DNA from: Membranipora membranacea
Taxonomy: Eukaryota > Bryozoa > Gymnolaemata > Cheilostomatida > Membraniporidae
Length of the DNA: 64,000 nt
Direction of reading: 5' to 3'
Assembly (NCBI GenBank): GCA_914767715.1
Contig: OU612074.1
Coordinates: 10,760,062-10,824,061, forward strand
The notes under the pieces are model-generated. The model was not told the origin of the DNA and made no database searches. It was given only the letters and a program-made list of their open reading frames with translations. Made by a program: the position numbers and the translations under genes. Shown here one piece after another: positions 13,801 through 26,387 of the stretch; position 1 is the first letter of the stretch, and every line of letters begins with the position of its first letter.

Positions 13801-14900
13801 CTTTATTTTAAGTATTTATGAAGTTTTTATAATAATCATTTATTTTGATTAGTCATTATCATATGACATATATACCTATATCTCGACCTGAGTATTTCTA
13901 GGTGCCTGGAGCAGTCTACTGGTAAAGGCTGAAGGTATTTGTGATCATAGGCACCAGGTTTGATTCTGGATGCCAGTTCTCAAACCTGCTCTGCCACTTG
14001 CAAGCCACTCAACATAACCAGGAAATAACCAGATTCCAACAAGAGCTGTGAAAGGAAATGGATTTGTTATATCGTGAATTCTAGATTTCTTAATCGAACT
14101 GATCATCAAAGGTTCTTGTTCCCTGACTGCCTCAGCGATTGGGATGAGAAGTATATGTGGTGCACTGGAGAGTCACTGTACAACAAGTTCCTAAAGGGAG
14201 TTGAGATGGGCTCCCAGACTTGCATGCCCACTAGTCTGGCTTTCTGAATGTGGGAGCAGTGGTAACTGCGGCTGGTGCGGGTAACCATCCCGGCCTTCAA
14301 GATTTTCTGTTGGGCTGTCTACACTCTAGCCATTGGCTATCAGACTGTCCCTTTGATTTTTCTAACTATGGTGGTTATTGATACTGATTACACCGATGTC
14401 ATGTCCATAATTCAGCTGCAAAATTGTATTGTTGGTACTCACTTATGCATCCTCACAATATGATCGATGGGTTCACAGTCTGTAAGTAGCACTTTCACAA
14501 GGTAGTGTATTCAATTCGATTTGAAGTTACACCTACCATCAGCAGCAACTTAGGGCAAGAGGTAGACAATAGTGCCTTACCAATCTGGTTCAGCATTTAT
14601 AAGTTTTGATTGAAAGAACAACATGTAGTGGCCCGAAAGCCTCTCAATTACCCATAGCATTATTTCATTTGGAAATAAAGCATGATAAGCAGCCAAGCAA
14701 ATTATTAATTTTCATGAGACGTAGACTTTCATGGAACAATTCTAGGCTTTCAGAGCTGCAAAATTGAAAACTGCATGAAAACCAACAACATTTTGGGATG
14801 GAAGACTAAGAACTTTAGCATCCATGCCTATTTGCTGCAAAGAGAATAAATGTACATTCTTGCTAGGACCTAAATCAATAAAATGCCATAGAGTGGGAGG
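10900..14900. other. Intergenic stretch with partial duplicated block
   Basis: No gene recognised. About 12895-13670 is a near-identical copy of 30825-31570, so part of the dispersed segmental duplications. A weak tRNA-like stretch lies at 13900-13980. Short ORFs in the shared part change freely between the copies and are not taken as genes. Confidence 0.5.
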
Positions 14901-14904
14901 TAGG

Positions 14905-15160
14905 AGTAGGAGGTGGCTCAGTTGGTTTGAGCGCCGTTCCTTCAGCATGCAAATGTTGAAGGTCGTGGGTTCGAATCCCACTGCAGTCTATCGACTACTG
15001 GGGTTTGGTTGGCCCCCAGATGTGCTCCGACCTGCTTGCAAACTGAGAGCAAATTGGCGCAGACATTGCAGCTTAGCCCCTAAAGCAACTGGTATTTCGC
15101 CGCCCATGCTTCGGGATGTGGCGTGTGATATGACATCTGGTTTAAATCAACCTTTTTTAA
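14905..15160 (+). mobile_element. tRNA-derived SINE
   Basis: The head has a Pol III A box TGGCTCAGTTGG (14914-14925) and B box GGTTCGAATCC (14968-14978). A D-arm (GCTC/GAGC) and a perfect T-arm (GTGGG/CCCAC) can be folded. The acceptor stem does not pair, so this is not a working tRNA. A roughly 150-base unrelated body follows and ends near a T-run. Only one copy is evident in the window. Confidence 0.7.
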
Positions 15161-16314
15161 TCATAGTAATGAGGAACCTATCATGCAATAAGAGCCTGAT
15201 GAGTTTATATAGGTATATAATGGTGCATTTTCCCTGACAAGGATTGAAAAGCCAAAAGATAATCTAAGGTCATACCTCGCAAAATTTTGGGAAGCTGATT
15301 CATAGCCAAAGCAGTTTACATAAGCGAATAGCAACTATTGATGCTTTAGAATGATCATGGAGCAAAATCGAATACAATAAACAAGCCAACACTTCTTTTC
15401 AATATTTCCCGTAAAGAAAAACATTACAAATATTGTAAGCAATGCAGTGGTTCAATTATTACTATGGCTCGAAAATCATTATTTTTTGAGCAATTTTACA
15501 AGGAACACCTTATGATTCCAATATGGGTAAGATATTATAATACAGTTGTGAGGCACCTGAGCGGAATGCTCCTATATATCAACTGTTAAAATTTTATTCA
15601 ACTTGTATATGAAATTAATATTTGAGCATTTTGTTGACTATAAAAAACATTTGAAATTAAATCTTAATCAAGGACCATCATTGTTTTCAATCTCTAGTTA
15701 ACACATCTGACAGTTGATGCACCATTTTTCATACATAGTTGTAATGACATGGTAATACTTTATATCAGGATACCGCAGATCACAGTTATACTTCATTAGA
15801 ATCTGTTCTGTAAAATTCACAATATTTACCTAGTTGTAGTGATCACATTTAGAAATGAGAATGTGTTTTACTTTTACAAAACATGTATGGGGACATAATT
15901 CCTAATCTGACGTATGCTCAACAGTGAAAGAGTGAATGGTTCAGTGTCGTTGTATCATTGGGAATGCACTATGCTTATGGCATGAAACTTGTCTGTACAA
16001 AGTTTGCAACCCAACAGGCTCCTTTCAAGGTACCTAAGTGTCTTGTCTTCCGTTTTTTGACACTTTAATCTCTCCATTAATCCAAATTTCAGCCAATGCA
16101 CACTTGTGCTACTGCCTTGCATTCTCCTTCTTGTTTTAGTCCTCAGAAGGACTACAACCGGATGGAGACCAGGAGGAGCTTTGAGAGCACAAATGATCAC
16201 ATCCTCTGCTATCAAGCAAGAGGTCCAAGGTTCGACCCCATTTCTCGTCATGAGGGATTTACCCACATACCTCAAAAACTCAAAATCGTCTTCAACCAAC
16301 AAACTCTCAGATAT
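15160..16314. other. Intergenic, nothing firm
   Basis: No gene recognised. A GGTTCGACCCC B-box-like string near 16230 may be a second decayed tRNA-derived SINE. Two overlapping ORFs around 15955-16414 lie on opposite strands and show no family features. Confidence 0.4.
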
Positions 16315-18917
16315 CACACACATCTCAAACTCAGACAACTCTATCATAGTCACAAAACTAACTGATGGAACTACTCATTCTTCTAACATCAAGGATGTGT
16401 TCTATCATAAATAATCAAAATTGTCCTGGGGTCTTCGAGCACTAAGGGTGTCAATCCTCTGTTCTCTGGAGAGTATGGTCTCATATAACTGCCTTCCCCC
16501 CACATAAGATGAGACGAGTGCGTCGAGACCAAATGGTATGTGCAGATCTATCCTACTTAATCAACCCCGTATCGTCACTGTTTTTTTATGATAGGTACTC
16601 AGTTGTAGACCTTCTCACTTCATCAGTCTGAAGCTAAACGTTTCAATAAAAAAAAGTGTACTGCTGTATTGATAATGCCAGCCAACAATCAAGTGGCAAG
16701 TTCATGGTTTCTGCAATCTAGTTCACCGTGTTGTATGGTCAAATACTGGGCTTGAGATCGCTAGGACCGGATTGCAACGACTGTGCAACCAGCAGTTGTG
16801 TCAAACACCATTATTTTCTGATAACAATAGGCACAAAATTCAACCACACCCTGCACACCCTATAGACTTACGTATATCACTGTGCTAAATGACCAATGTG
16901 CGCAATCTGAATGTAATCATTTGACAATACTATTGGTGTCATGATAATGACAATGACAGATGCCAAGCATTGTTGAATCACCACCAAAACATTAGGACAT
17001 TGTCAATGGACGGCTGGATGCCGAAAAAGAATTATTAGAAAGGCATTGTCTCGAGAAGTCTGGAAAATAGTCCACCAATGTGTTGATCAGCAGTTAACAT
17101 CCATTGACCGACATTTCTTTCTAATGACAGTCTCATATGGGTCTATGGTAGAATTCCAGGTAGCACCGGCTCATAATTAATTATTGGCGTCAGTGTTACA
17201 ATATTGATTTCAACTCAAATAAATTATCATCACTATATCATGATTCTAATGAAAGCCCAAGTTGAGCAAGCAACACATCAACAAATTGTTTTATGACTAT
17301 TATCCTATTGTTCTTGAAAAGACCCATAAAGCAATGTTACAAAAAATCTGACTTCCGCATTTATACTGCCTTATAGTTGCCTACGTGATCAAACTATAAT
17401 CAATATCAGGACAATGGAAAACACAGTATATTTTTTGTGAGGTTATTGTCAATACAAAATGCCATATAAGGCGGGTGATAAACAAATTTGTATAATGAAT
17501 GAGAATATCATATTGATTGTGATGCAAAAGACAAGATGAAGTTGTAGGTCTCATAACATGGACACAGAAAAATATGAGAGGTGACAATTTGCACTGGCGG
17601 ACTTTCTATAGTTGCTACCATACATAAATATTTAGTCATTTCTCAATTCACATTCTGTGATTTGTGAAAGTGTTAAACAAGAAGCAAATGATTTTCATTG
17701 GCGACAATAACCCTTGGCCAATAAGCATAGGTTTGTTATTGTTCTTAAAATATGAAAATCATACTATCTTGATTAGTAATAATTCATTTGAGTTAAAATT
17801 GATCTTTGGTCAGTGGCACCAATAACTACAAAGGGTCAGGAAATATTACGATTCTACTGTGAACCCTAATTCTACAATTACCGAAAGCTTAAGTAAAGGG
17901 AGAGATTCACAGGTGGAAAATTATGATTAGGAAGAAAGTTTAATCTAAACATATTTTCTTATGATAGGCAATGAGGACAAATAATTGCAATACAGTCTAG
18001 AATTGATAGAATTACATAAATAAATCAGAAAAATCTAGCAAAATCACTTTTTCCCTGAAGTCACCTATACCCAGTACCCTTGGTTTATTTTAGATAAATC
18101 AGCACATTATATATAGTTAACAGTTATACTACTGTAGAACATGTTGAGGATTTCAAGAGCCTGGACGCCATCATTGGTCAAAGGCTCGCTTTAAATACAA
18201 ACACATTATAGGTAACTAGTATTGCTCGCAAAAGACTGTGCATCATAAAGAATTGTATGCTTCGTACATCTCCTTACCCCTCAGAAGGCAATGACACTCT
18301 AACTTTTTTTGAGTGGTTGTTTTTTTACCATGTTCATTTTAAAGCATGATCGCGAGACTTTATATAAAAGGTACTAGACCTGTCCGGCTCTGTAATTGCA
18401 AGTCAGACAGCATCGAAACTGCGCCTGATAGAGGGAGGAAGACAAGATGGTTGACACCATTTAACTAAATCAGCACTGCATTGGTTTGAATAGCTTGTCG
18501 ATAAAAATCTTTCATGTACTGCATCAACTTGAGGGCAGGCAGTTTCCGAGTGTGTACATGATTCCTCAATAATTTCGTTATTTTGCTAAATGTTTACAGG
18601 TCAAGCCAAGAAACAGCATTTTAAATGTTTACACTCAAATTTGATTGCTCACATGTCAGCATATTATTACTAGCGACTGAATTAGTAAGAGGTCAGTGGA
18701 TGTGAACTGGTCGACTTGGAAGTATGTCAGTTAGCATCCTCTTCGAGACCATTCTTCTCCTATGATTTTTATTTAGTTTTACCCAGTTATCCATTCCCGA
18801 ATTATTGTGTTGCCTTGATGAGGGTTTAACACAGCTTGGCATCTGTCGCTGTCATAAGCATGGCACCAATAATTGTCAGTATCACTTTATTTATCAGTTT
18901 GATAAACATCGACAATA

Positions 18918-19006
18918 TGACTATGCAAAATGAAGTGTGTTTGTGTCTTGACATTAATAACTGTTATTAATTTCAAGACAGAAACACCATTCATTTTGCG
19001 CAGTCA
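18918..19006. repeat. Long hairpin (conserved inverted repeat), block 1 copy
   Basis: Arms of about 40 bases (TGACTATGCAAAATGAA... against ...TTCATTTTGCGCAGTCA) around the centre ATTAATAACTGTTATTAAT. Equivalent hairpins lie at 35531-35619, 44102-44190 and 54581-54665. Confidence 0.75.
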
Positions 19007-20176
19007 TAATTGTAAGGCCATAGTGTATGAAGTATGTGGTCAATTTATTTTTCTATTCTCATCAGGCACTATCAGTTCTTGATAGCTTTGTTTGTTGCAA
19101 AGTCATCACTATCTTTTCATGTTGTGAAACTTTCTAGAACCAGTCTGTGACCCAAAAGTGAATTCAATGAGACAAAATGCTAGCAAGTGGCAAATAAACA
19201 ATAAACATCCTATATGGTGGATATCTGGCAACTTGTCATCAAATTAATTTTTTTTCACTGCGTATGCATTTTATAGCAATTTTAAGTAAATGATTTCAAC
19301 TGCAATGCTACACATAACAATAAAAATTGTTGTTAGTAGTTTAGTAAAAGTGGAGAAAAACATCAGGGAATGTTTCGGGTATGTTAGACATAATGTAAAT
19401 GGTGCAATATGATCAAGTGCAAGCGTATTTGTAGTCAAATCAAATAGTCTCTGTACCCACCAATGATGCAGGATAATCATTAACTCTGTTAGTGTGCAAC
19501 AGTTTCATAACCACACCTACTCAAGAGCCAATATTTATATCCACAAATACATTTTATTTCTGTAGGTAGTTCCAATTTTAACATTAATGCCAGGCCATTC
19601 AAGTTACAGTTATAAGTATGTATGTAAATGATCCATTATACTGTTGGCTCTATGGTTTGTTATCAATCTTAGTTTTTAAGATTTCTCTTCCATGGCTAAT
19701 TAATTACATCTTGCACATCTCAGCTACGTTAGGCTATTCAACTGACATCTACCACTGTCTGTTCCCATGTCCAACATAAAAATTGTGATAATATGTGGGT
19801 CAGACAGACTGCAATCCAAATATTAATTGTTCAGCATATCAATGCCCCAAAATACATTAGGAGCTATAGCTAAAAATCAATAATAAATGGCTACATAACG
19901 TCATGAGCTAAACCTCGCAAAGCGTCCCCATTTATATTTATGAATCTAAAATGAGAATGATGAAAAAATATTAAATGAACTGCTACGAATAGCTGTTTAA
20001 TGGTTGTGTCATATGAAAAAAAGTCATCATACATTAGCAGTGGTGATCTCACAAATATTAATTTCCGTTGTGCAGTTGCAACTGATAGTGTCAAACCTCT
20101 TGTGTAAGGCCATTTGTCACAATCAAAATGTCACTGTTGATTGTCATTGAACCATGGAACATTGCTTTGATGCACC

Positions 20177-20258
20177 TATAAAAGCATTTGGATTCACAAG
20201 ACAATCACATCTGAGCCTTTGGTGACAAGTTCTCAACAGGAAAAAGAATTTCAAAGTA
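20177..20258 (+). promoter_or_regulatory. Gene B TATA box and non-coding exon 1
   Basis: TATAAAAG at 20177-20184. The probable transcript start is about 30 bases later, with the exon 1 end at 20258 before GTAAGTAAAA. The upstream 70 bases (TTGTCACAATCAAAATGTCACTG...) are conserved in genes C and D. The next acceptor is at 20461-20470 (CCTGTTACAG). Confidence 0.75.
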
Positions 20259-20473
20259 GTAAGTAAAACTTTTCTTTCAATAATCCCTTTACCATCTCCG
20301 GCAGGTTTTAATGCTTTCAAGAGTCACGTATTCACAGCCTTCTTAGAACTTCATATTCACAGCCTTAGTTTGCATTTTGTATTTTTAGAAAGAAAATTTA
20401 ATGCTTTATTGATTTGTTGTTTTTCTCTGTTTGTTTTTCATAAACACTAACTTTGTAATCCCTGTTACAGATC

Positions 20474-21830
20474 ATGCAGAGGCTGATAATCTCACTTCTC
20501 TTCACAACTGTCATTGGTAAGTTTTTTTGCACTTTTCATCCTAAATTTTGAGTTTGATGTTGGGGTTTATGTATTTGCTAGCCTCATATCCCTACTTCCA
20601 TGTTGGCAAAAATACATGGCTCGAGGGATTGCGATGGTATATGCATTGGGAAGAGAAAACTGGTGTCTGATAAAGATCCAAAGTAATAGAAAGTGCATTG
20701 CAAAATATATATACATGTGAAAGATATGTTTTGTATGTTAAGGTCTATGTTTGGCCCATGGAAGATATGATGAGGACGAAGGAATGATGCAACAGGGTTA
20801 TGGCGGAGACAAGAAAATGAGTCAAAGAGGAGAAGAAATGAGTCCAAGAAGACAAGAAAAGGAAGGATTTGGGGATGGCAAGGACCGAGAAATGAGCAAA
20901 GGGCAAAGAGGAGATGGCATGAGAGGAGACGGTCAGGATTCAGAAATGGGTCCAAGAGAACAGAGAATGGAAGGATTTGGAGATGGCCAGGGCAGAGAGA
21001 TGAGGAAAAGAGGAGATGGAATGAGACAGTATGAAAGTCCAAGCAGAGGAATGGGCTCAAGAAGACAAGAGGAAAGAAGTTCCATGAAACATGGCATGAG
21101 AGGATTTGGAAACAGCCAAGGCAGAGGAATGAGTTCCAGAGGAAAGAGCATGAGAGGATTTGGAAATGGAGGCGGAAGAATGCAGTCAAGAGGACAAGGA
21201 ATGAGAGGATTCAGAAACGGCCCTAGCAGAGGTATGAAACCACAAAGAAAACCAAAAAGACAATTAAAAAGCAGAGTAGATGTGATCCTGCGTTCTCTTA
21301 AATTTATAACAGGCAGCAGCAAGAAAAATAGATCAAGAGGACAAGGAATGAGAAGAACTGGACATGGCCAGGGAGGTATGAGTTCAAGAGGACAAGGAAT
21401 GAGATCATATGGATACGGCCCAAGTAGAGGAATGGGACAGAGAGGAAAAGGTATGAGATCATACGGATATGGCCCAAGTAGAGGAATGGGACAGAGAGGA
21501 AAAGGTATGAGATCATACGGATATGGCCCAAGTAGAGGAATGAGACAGAGAGGACAAGGTATGAGATCATATGGATATGGCCCAAGCAGAGGAATGGGTC
21601 CAAGAGGAGGCATGAATGGGTTCAGATATGGGTCAAGCAGAGGAATGCAGTCAGGCAGAAGATCACAAAAGAAATTGAAAAGCAGAGTAGATGTTATTTT
21701 GCGTTCTCTCAAATTCAAAGGTGGCCGAAGCAAGGGATATAGAACAAGAGGACACGGAATGAGAGGAAAGAAAGGAAACAAGGGACATAAGAAACAAATT
21801 CTCCGCTATGTAAAGATGGGATTGTACTAA
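20474..21830 (+). CDS. Gene B: secreted Gly/Arg/Met-rich repeat protein with RGD motifs and two VDVILRSLKF cassettes
   Basis: Family not recognised; probably novel. Coding exons are 20474-20516 (MQRLIISLLFTTVIG, donor GTAAGT) and 20743-21830 (acceptor GTTAAG), joined in phase 1, giving 376 residues. A signal peptide ends in GLCLA, followed by an acidic HGRYDEDEG mature start. Then come a Gly/Asp/Glu/Arg region with one 34-residue repeat (20910-21011) and three RGD tripeptides, and Gly-Met-Arg repeats. A first KSRVDVILRSLKF cassette (about 21270-21305) is followed by four 18-residue units built on MRSYGYGPSRGMGQR. A second cassette (about 21676-21717) leads into a Lys-rich tail ending ILRYVKMGLY. 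Arg is mostly AGA and Gly mostly GGA, so the sense strand is purine-rich. Closest relative is gene C, which has more repeat units. A secreted, strongly cationic, possibly processed effector or matrix protein is inferred. Confidence 0.85.
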
Positions 21831-22024
21831 AATGTTTAATCCCTGTTTTTTGACATAATTGAACAACAATTTTAACGACCTTAACATAACCTATTCAACA
21901 TTCACTAAAAGAACTACATTATCACAATGATTTATGTAAATGAATTATGATTGCAAGTAGATAAGTGAGTTATCAGGTAGCAAATTTTATATTTTTCTTT
22001 ATCAGATTAAATTTTAATATCTAC

Positions 22025-22030
22025 AATAAA
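22025..22030 (+). terminator. Gene B poly(A) signal
   Basis: AATAAA 195 bases past the stop; the same signal occurs at the same place in gene C (38706-38711). Confidence 0.7.
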
Positions 22031-22510
22031 TATTTTTGAGCAACCAACTATTTATATATTTTTATTGCCTATATTTAGCTCTTTGGCTACAGCGGAGGAC
22101 AAATTACAGTGTACACCATAAAGCTTGATATGGTAGCACATCTGACATCAAATTCGATTTGAAATTTTAACCAGCATCCAAGTACGACCAAAAGGCTATG
22201 AAGTGTTCCAGCTGTGATTCCTAATCTGAAAATGCAATTTCTGTGATCCTCAATCACATTTCAGTGTGTAAACATAAGTGATAGTGTAACAAAATTGAAA
22301 ACTCAGCCATCTTGGTGTATGCATAATAATTATGTGCATGTCATGCATTATATCCATGGTCCATCGTTTGGCATTACTTAGCATATTGAAGGTCCAACTT
22401 TCATCTTAACCTTAATGCATAATTGTCACTTAATGCAGAAGCAGCCAAGCTCTAAGTGCTCTAAAAAAGAATGGCACGGACAATTTTTGATTGCAGGAAA
22501 AAAACAAGTG

Positions 22511-23866
22511 TTTCTAGGGTAAAAAAGTGTGCTGAATCCAAAAATGAGGGTGTACCCGGTTGTAGCGGTCATCGTCAGCGGCAGCGTGGCAGTATATGGC
22601 AGCATATCACAAATTTTCAATAAATCGCTTTTAGTTAGTAAAGATTGTAGTGTTTGTTACAGCCAACAGAGAACAAGAATATATCTGTTTCTAGGGTAAA
22701 AAAGTGTGCTGAATCCAAAAATGTGGGTGTACCCGGTTGTATTGGTCATTGTCAGCGCCATCTTTTACAAATTCCTATTTAGTTAGTTAAAATTGTAGTG
22801 TTTGATACAGTCAACGGTCAACAGAGAACAAGAATAATATGTTTCTAGGGTAAAAAAGTGTGCTGAATCCAAAAATGAGGGTGTACTCGGTTGTAGCGGT
22901 CATCATCAGCGGCAGCGTGGCAGTATATGGCAGCATATCACAAATTTTCACTAAATCGCATTTAGTAAGTAAAGATTTTAGTGTTTGTTACAGCCAACAG
23001 AGAACAAGAATATATCTGTTTCTAGGGTAAAAAAGGGTGCTAAATTCAAAAATGAGGGTGTACCCAGTTGTATCAGTCATTGTCAATGGCAGCGTGGGCG
23101 CGAATCTGACTTTTTTTTACAAATTCGCTTCTACTTAGTGAAAATTGTGGCATTTGATACAGTCAACGGTCAACAGAGAACAAGATTAATATGTTTCTAG
23201 TGTAAAAAAGTGTGCTGAATCCAAAAATGAGGGTGTACCTGGTTGTAGGGGTCATCATCAGCGGCAGCGTGGCAGTATATGGCAGCATGTCCCAAAATTT
23301 TCAACCAAGCGCTTTTAGTTAGTGAATATTTTAGTGTTTGATACAGCCAACAGAGAACAAGAATATATATGTTTCTATGGTAAAAAAGGGTGCTGAATTC
23401 AAAAATGAGGGTGTACCCAGTTGTATCAGTCATTGTCAGCGGCAGCGTGGGAGCAAATCCGACTTTTTTTTACAAATTCACTTCTACTTAGTGAAAATTG
23501 TGGCATTTGATACAGTCCACGGTCAACAGAGAACAAGATTAATATGCTTCTAGTGTAAAAAATTGTGCTGAATCCAAAAATTAGGGTGTTCCCGGTTATA
23601 GTGGTCATCATCAGCGGCAGCGTGGCAGTATATGACAGCATATCCCAAATTATTCAATAAAGAGCTTTAAGTTAGTGAAGATTTTAGTGTTCGATACAGG
23701 CAACAGAGAACGAGAATATAAATGTTTCTAGGGTAAAAAAGGGTGCTGAATTAACAAATAAGGGTGTACCCGGTTGTATCAGTCATTGTCAGCGGCAGCA
23801 TCTCACAAATTTTTCACAAAATCACTTTTAGTTAGTGAAAATTGTAGTATTTTTTGTTACAGTCAA
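22511..23866 (+). repeat. 176-bp tandem repeat, eight units in alternating dimers
   Basis: Units begin with TTTCTAGGGTAAAAAAG-like sequence at about 22511, 22688, 22842, 23019, 23194, 23372, 23547 and 23724. Spacing is 175-178, except one unit of 154. Odd units contain GGCAGTATATGGCAGCAT; even units contain TCAGTCATTGTCA and mostly a T-run before ACAAATTC. The result is a roughly 352-base higher-order dimer. Short ORFs inside it are artefacts of the repeat. Confidence 0.85.
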
Positions 23867-23886
23867 CAAGAACTTTTATTATTTGG

Positions 23887-26387
23887 TCACTCATTTTCCT
23901 CATCCTCATCATCCTCGTCTCCGCCAGCCTCCTCCTCCTCCTCATCAAGACTGTTCTCTCTGAAAGCTGTATTTGCAGCTTGCTTCAAAGCAAGTGCTGT
24001 TTCAAGCCTAATAATTGAGTCATAGCTGCAAGAATGACCAACTCCATGAATAAGTTTGGCTAGCAATTTAGACCCAGTCATATGCCTCACTGTTAGGCCG
24101 ATGGCTAAAGACTTTGGAGTAACAGCAGCACCTTTGGAGCGTAGCTGAACAATGTCTTGGGCTAAGCTGAGAATCTTTAGGCGAACAGAGGCGTCCAAAT
24201 TATAGTAGGTGTTCCAGTCACAGACCACATCAGCATGACCTGTCGTCATAGCTAGAAAATTAAATAGTGGTGGTGGAACAAATTCGACACAGGCCTCAGC
24301 GTTAAGGTTGTCTGCAGTAGGTGGCCAGGGGATCTCAACTTTTTTGGTTTGATCTATATACAAACAGAGTGAAATTGCTGCCTGATTGAGTTGATATTGA
24401 TTGGATTGGGTTACACTATTGAAAGGGATTTCCTCATCACATGAGCTGGCAGTGTCGACCTCGCTCAAGAGGCTGGATGTGTTTGTGAGTACTGATGTAT
24501 CAGTCACTAAATCAGTCAAAACTGCATTGCTGCTCGTCACTATATCACCATGGGAGGGATCAGAGGCTTGATGAAAACTAAGGCGGCCTTTAAATTCTCT
24601 CTTCAGGCGGTAGACAAAAGCTTTGCGGCTGTAAAAAGATGATATTTTTGTCTTGAAGCACAATACATGTTAGTCCGAGGAAGAAAAAGATTTTGACATA
24701 ACTTTTCATATCTTTTTAATTAATCCTAATCTAACAAGGCCAAAGTTTGATCAATGCATTTGAGTGTTCTCAAAACCGCAGGTTGATAATGCTTGCACAA
24801 TGCAACTTCAACCTGGGAACCCCAGTCTCGCAAGATTTTATCGCCCTGATCTCACTGGGAATTCCAGGAAATTGCATTATGGGAAACTAGTATATATAAA
24901 TATATATCATAGTCTTACCTGGTCTCATATTATCTGTTATCTCTACGTAGTTTATTATATAAGCCAAGTAAATCAGATACAGTGTAAGAACCCTTCTCGC
25001 GCTCTATCTTTGAGCTAACCAGGTCCTCAAGTTGTCGCCATGATGCAGATCTCACAAAGTGAGCTTTTGATTTAGATCTAAAACAATTGGTATAACAATT
25101 TTACAGCACTTCATATGAACTCATCTCTACGCCCAAGTGAACTTGTTAACAATTTTCAAAGAGGGACAGCATAGGAATGTAACACACATAATGTTGAGCC
25201 AGACAAATGACAATGATAAGTGGCAAACAGATTTTATAGTTTTTACCTGAGCTGGTTCGTAACAGTTGCGATATAATTCTTGTGGCATGCACGATGATAT
25301 CTCATTTCACGGACAACAGGATCTCCTAACTGAAAACATGACAACAGCTTTGTGTCATTCTTGGCTTCTGCGGCAGGAAGTAAACCCCCTAAATAGAAGG
25401 ATAATATTTTTGAAAGCTGGCTCTCTCACTGATATATCATTTGTCTCCAGATAGTTATGGTTGATGCAGCTTAGATCATACAACACATGTAATTGAAAAA
25501 GTTCCCTCAATTAATCAACAATTCAACCCTACAGAGTCTGCAGAAGGCAGAATAAAACCTGAGATTATGATGTCGCAATTTATTGTACTTACCAGCATCT
25601 AAAGTCTCAGCTCTAGAGGTCGGTAGTTTCTTGCGGTTTTTGTACTTCTCCTTATTACATATGACACAGGTAGAAGAGAATGTCTGAGGCTTACTAGTAC
25701 TCGGTTCTGAAGACCTGAGTTTCTTTGGGCTCGGCAAATTGGCTCCATCCTCATTCTTAAAAGCAGGAAATTATTAGAGCAGGGTTAATGAGTAGCAATT
25801 ACAAGGGTCAATCAATCAAGACTGAAAAAAATCGAAGGCATCTCAGATTTTCCAACTATGATTTAATTCAGTGTTGTGATCATTCGATGATAAATATTAG
25901 AGTTCTATCAAGGAGCTTTTACTCCTTGATAGAACTCTCTTATTTATCACAGAATGATCTTCTTGGCCCAAACACTATCTCTGAATGAGAGCAACGTCAA
26001 ACAAAGTTTCATATCGGTTCAAACAAAGCAACACAAGGTGGTCTTCCATACAGCACCGTGGTCATCAATTAATACCTTGAGAGTAAATCCTGAATCATGA
26101 GCATGTTCTATACATACCTTTCTCTTCATTGCACTTTCCTTGGCTCCTTCTAGCTTGGATTTAGAAAATCTGAACATACAAAGACGATGGTATTTATAGG
26201 TACTACATTCATCCATTGTCATTGTCAATAGATTTTTGGCAATGAAGCATTCCGGCTCTTTCCCAGTTTTCACCCACTCTTTAGCCACATATTTGAGTTC
26301 AGCAAGCTTTGAGGCTGACAAAACAACACTCTCGGCTGCTTCATCTACTTTCTCATAGTGGATAATACACTCCATAATGTTAGTCAA
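23887..26387 (-). pseudogene. Five-exon element-encoded gene with zinc-finger-like motifs, one in-frame nonsense codon
   Basis: Exons inferred on the minus strand: 26387-26118, 25755-25593, 25388-25247, 25077-24919 and 24628-23887. All have GT-AG borders and compatible phases (0,1,2,2), giving 491 residues apart from one TAA at 24932-24930 in exon 4. Exon 1 has a YHRLCMFRF motif. Exons 2-3 carry CVICNKEKYKNRKK then YHRACHKNYI, so a CxxC...HxxC zinc-binding pattern is likely and may be duplicated. Exon 5 contains FVPPPLFNFLA and LTVRHMTGSKLLAKLIHGVGH and ends in a long Glu/Asp run. From memory, similar uncharacterised proteins are expanded in marine invertebrates, but I cannot name the family. 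It lies inside the inverted-terminus insertion, so it is probably element-encoded. A start upstream of 26387 is possible. AATAAA lies just past the stop (23880-23875). Confidence 0.65.
25879..25959. repeat. 81-base hairpin inside the element gene intron
   Basis: A perfect 17-base stem, AGAGTTCTATCAAGGAG (25899-25915) against 25922-25938, with a six-base loop. It extends imperfectly to GATCATTC/GAATGATC at the outer ends. It lies in intron 1 of the five-exon gene. Confidence 0.85.

Noticed and set aside
14910-14987. Functional tRNA gene
   Set aside because: D and T arms fold but the acceptor stem does not pair and a SINE body follows.
22985-23553. Short ORFs LQPTENKN.. and IQPTENKN..
   Set aside because: They lie inside the 176-bp satellite and repeat with its period.
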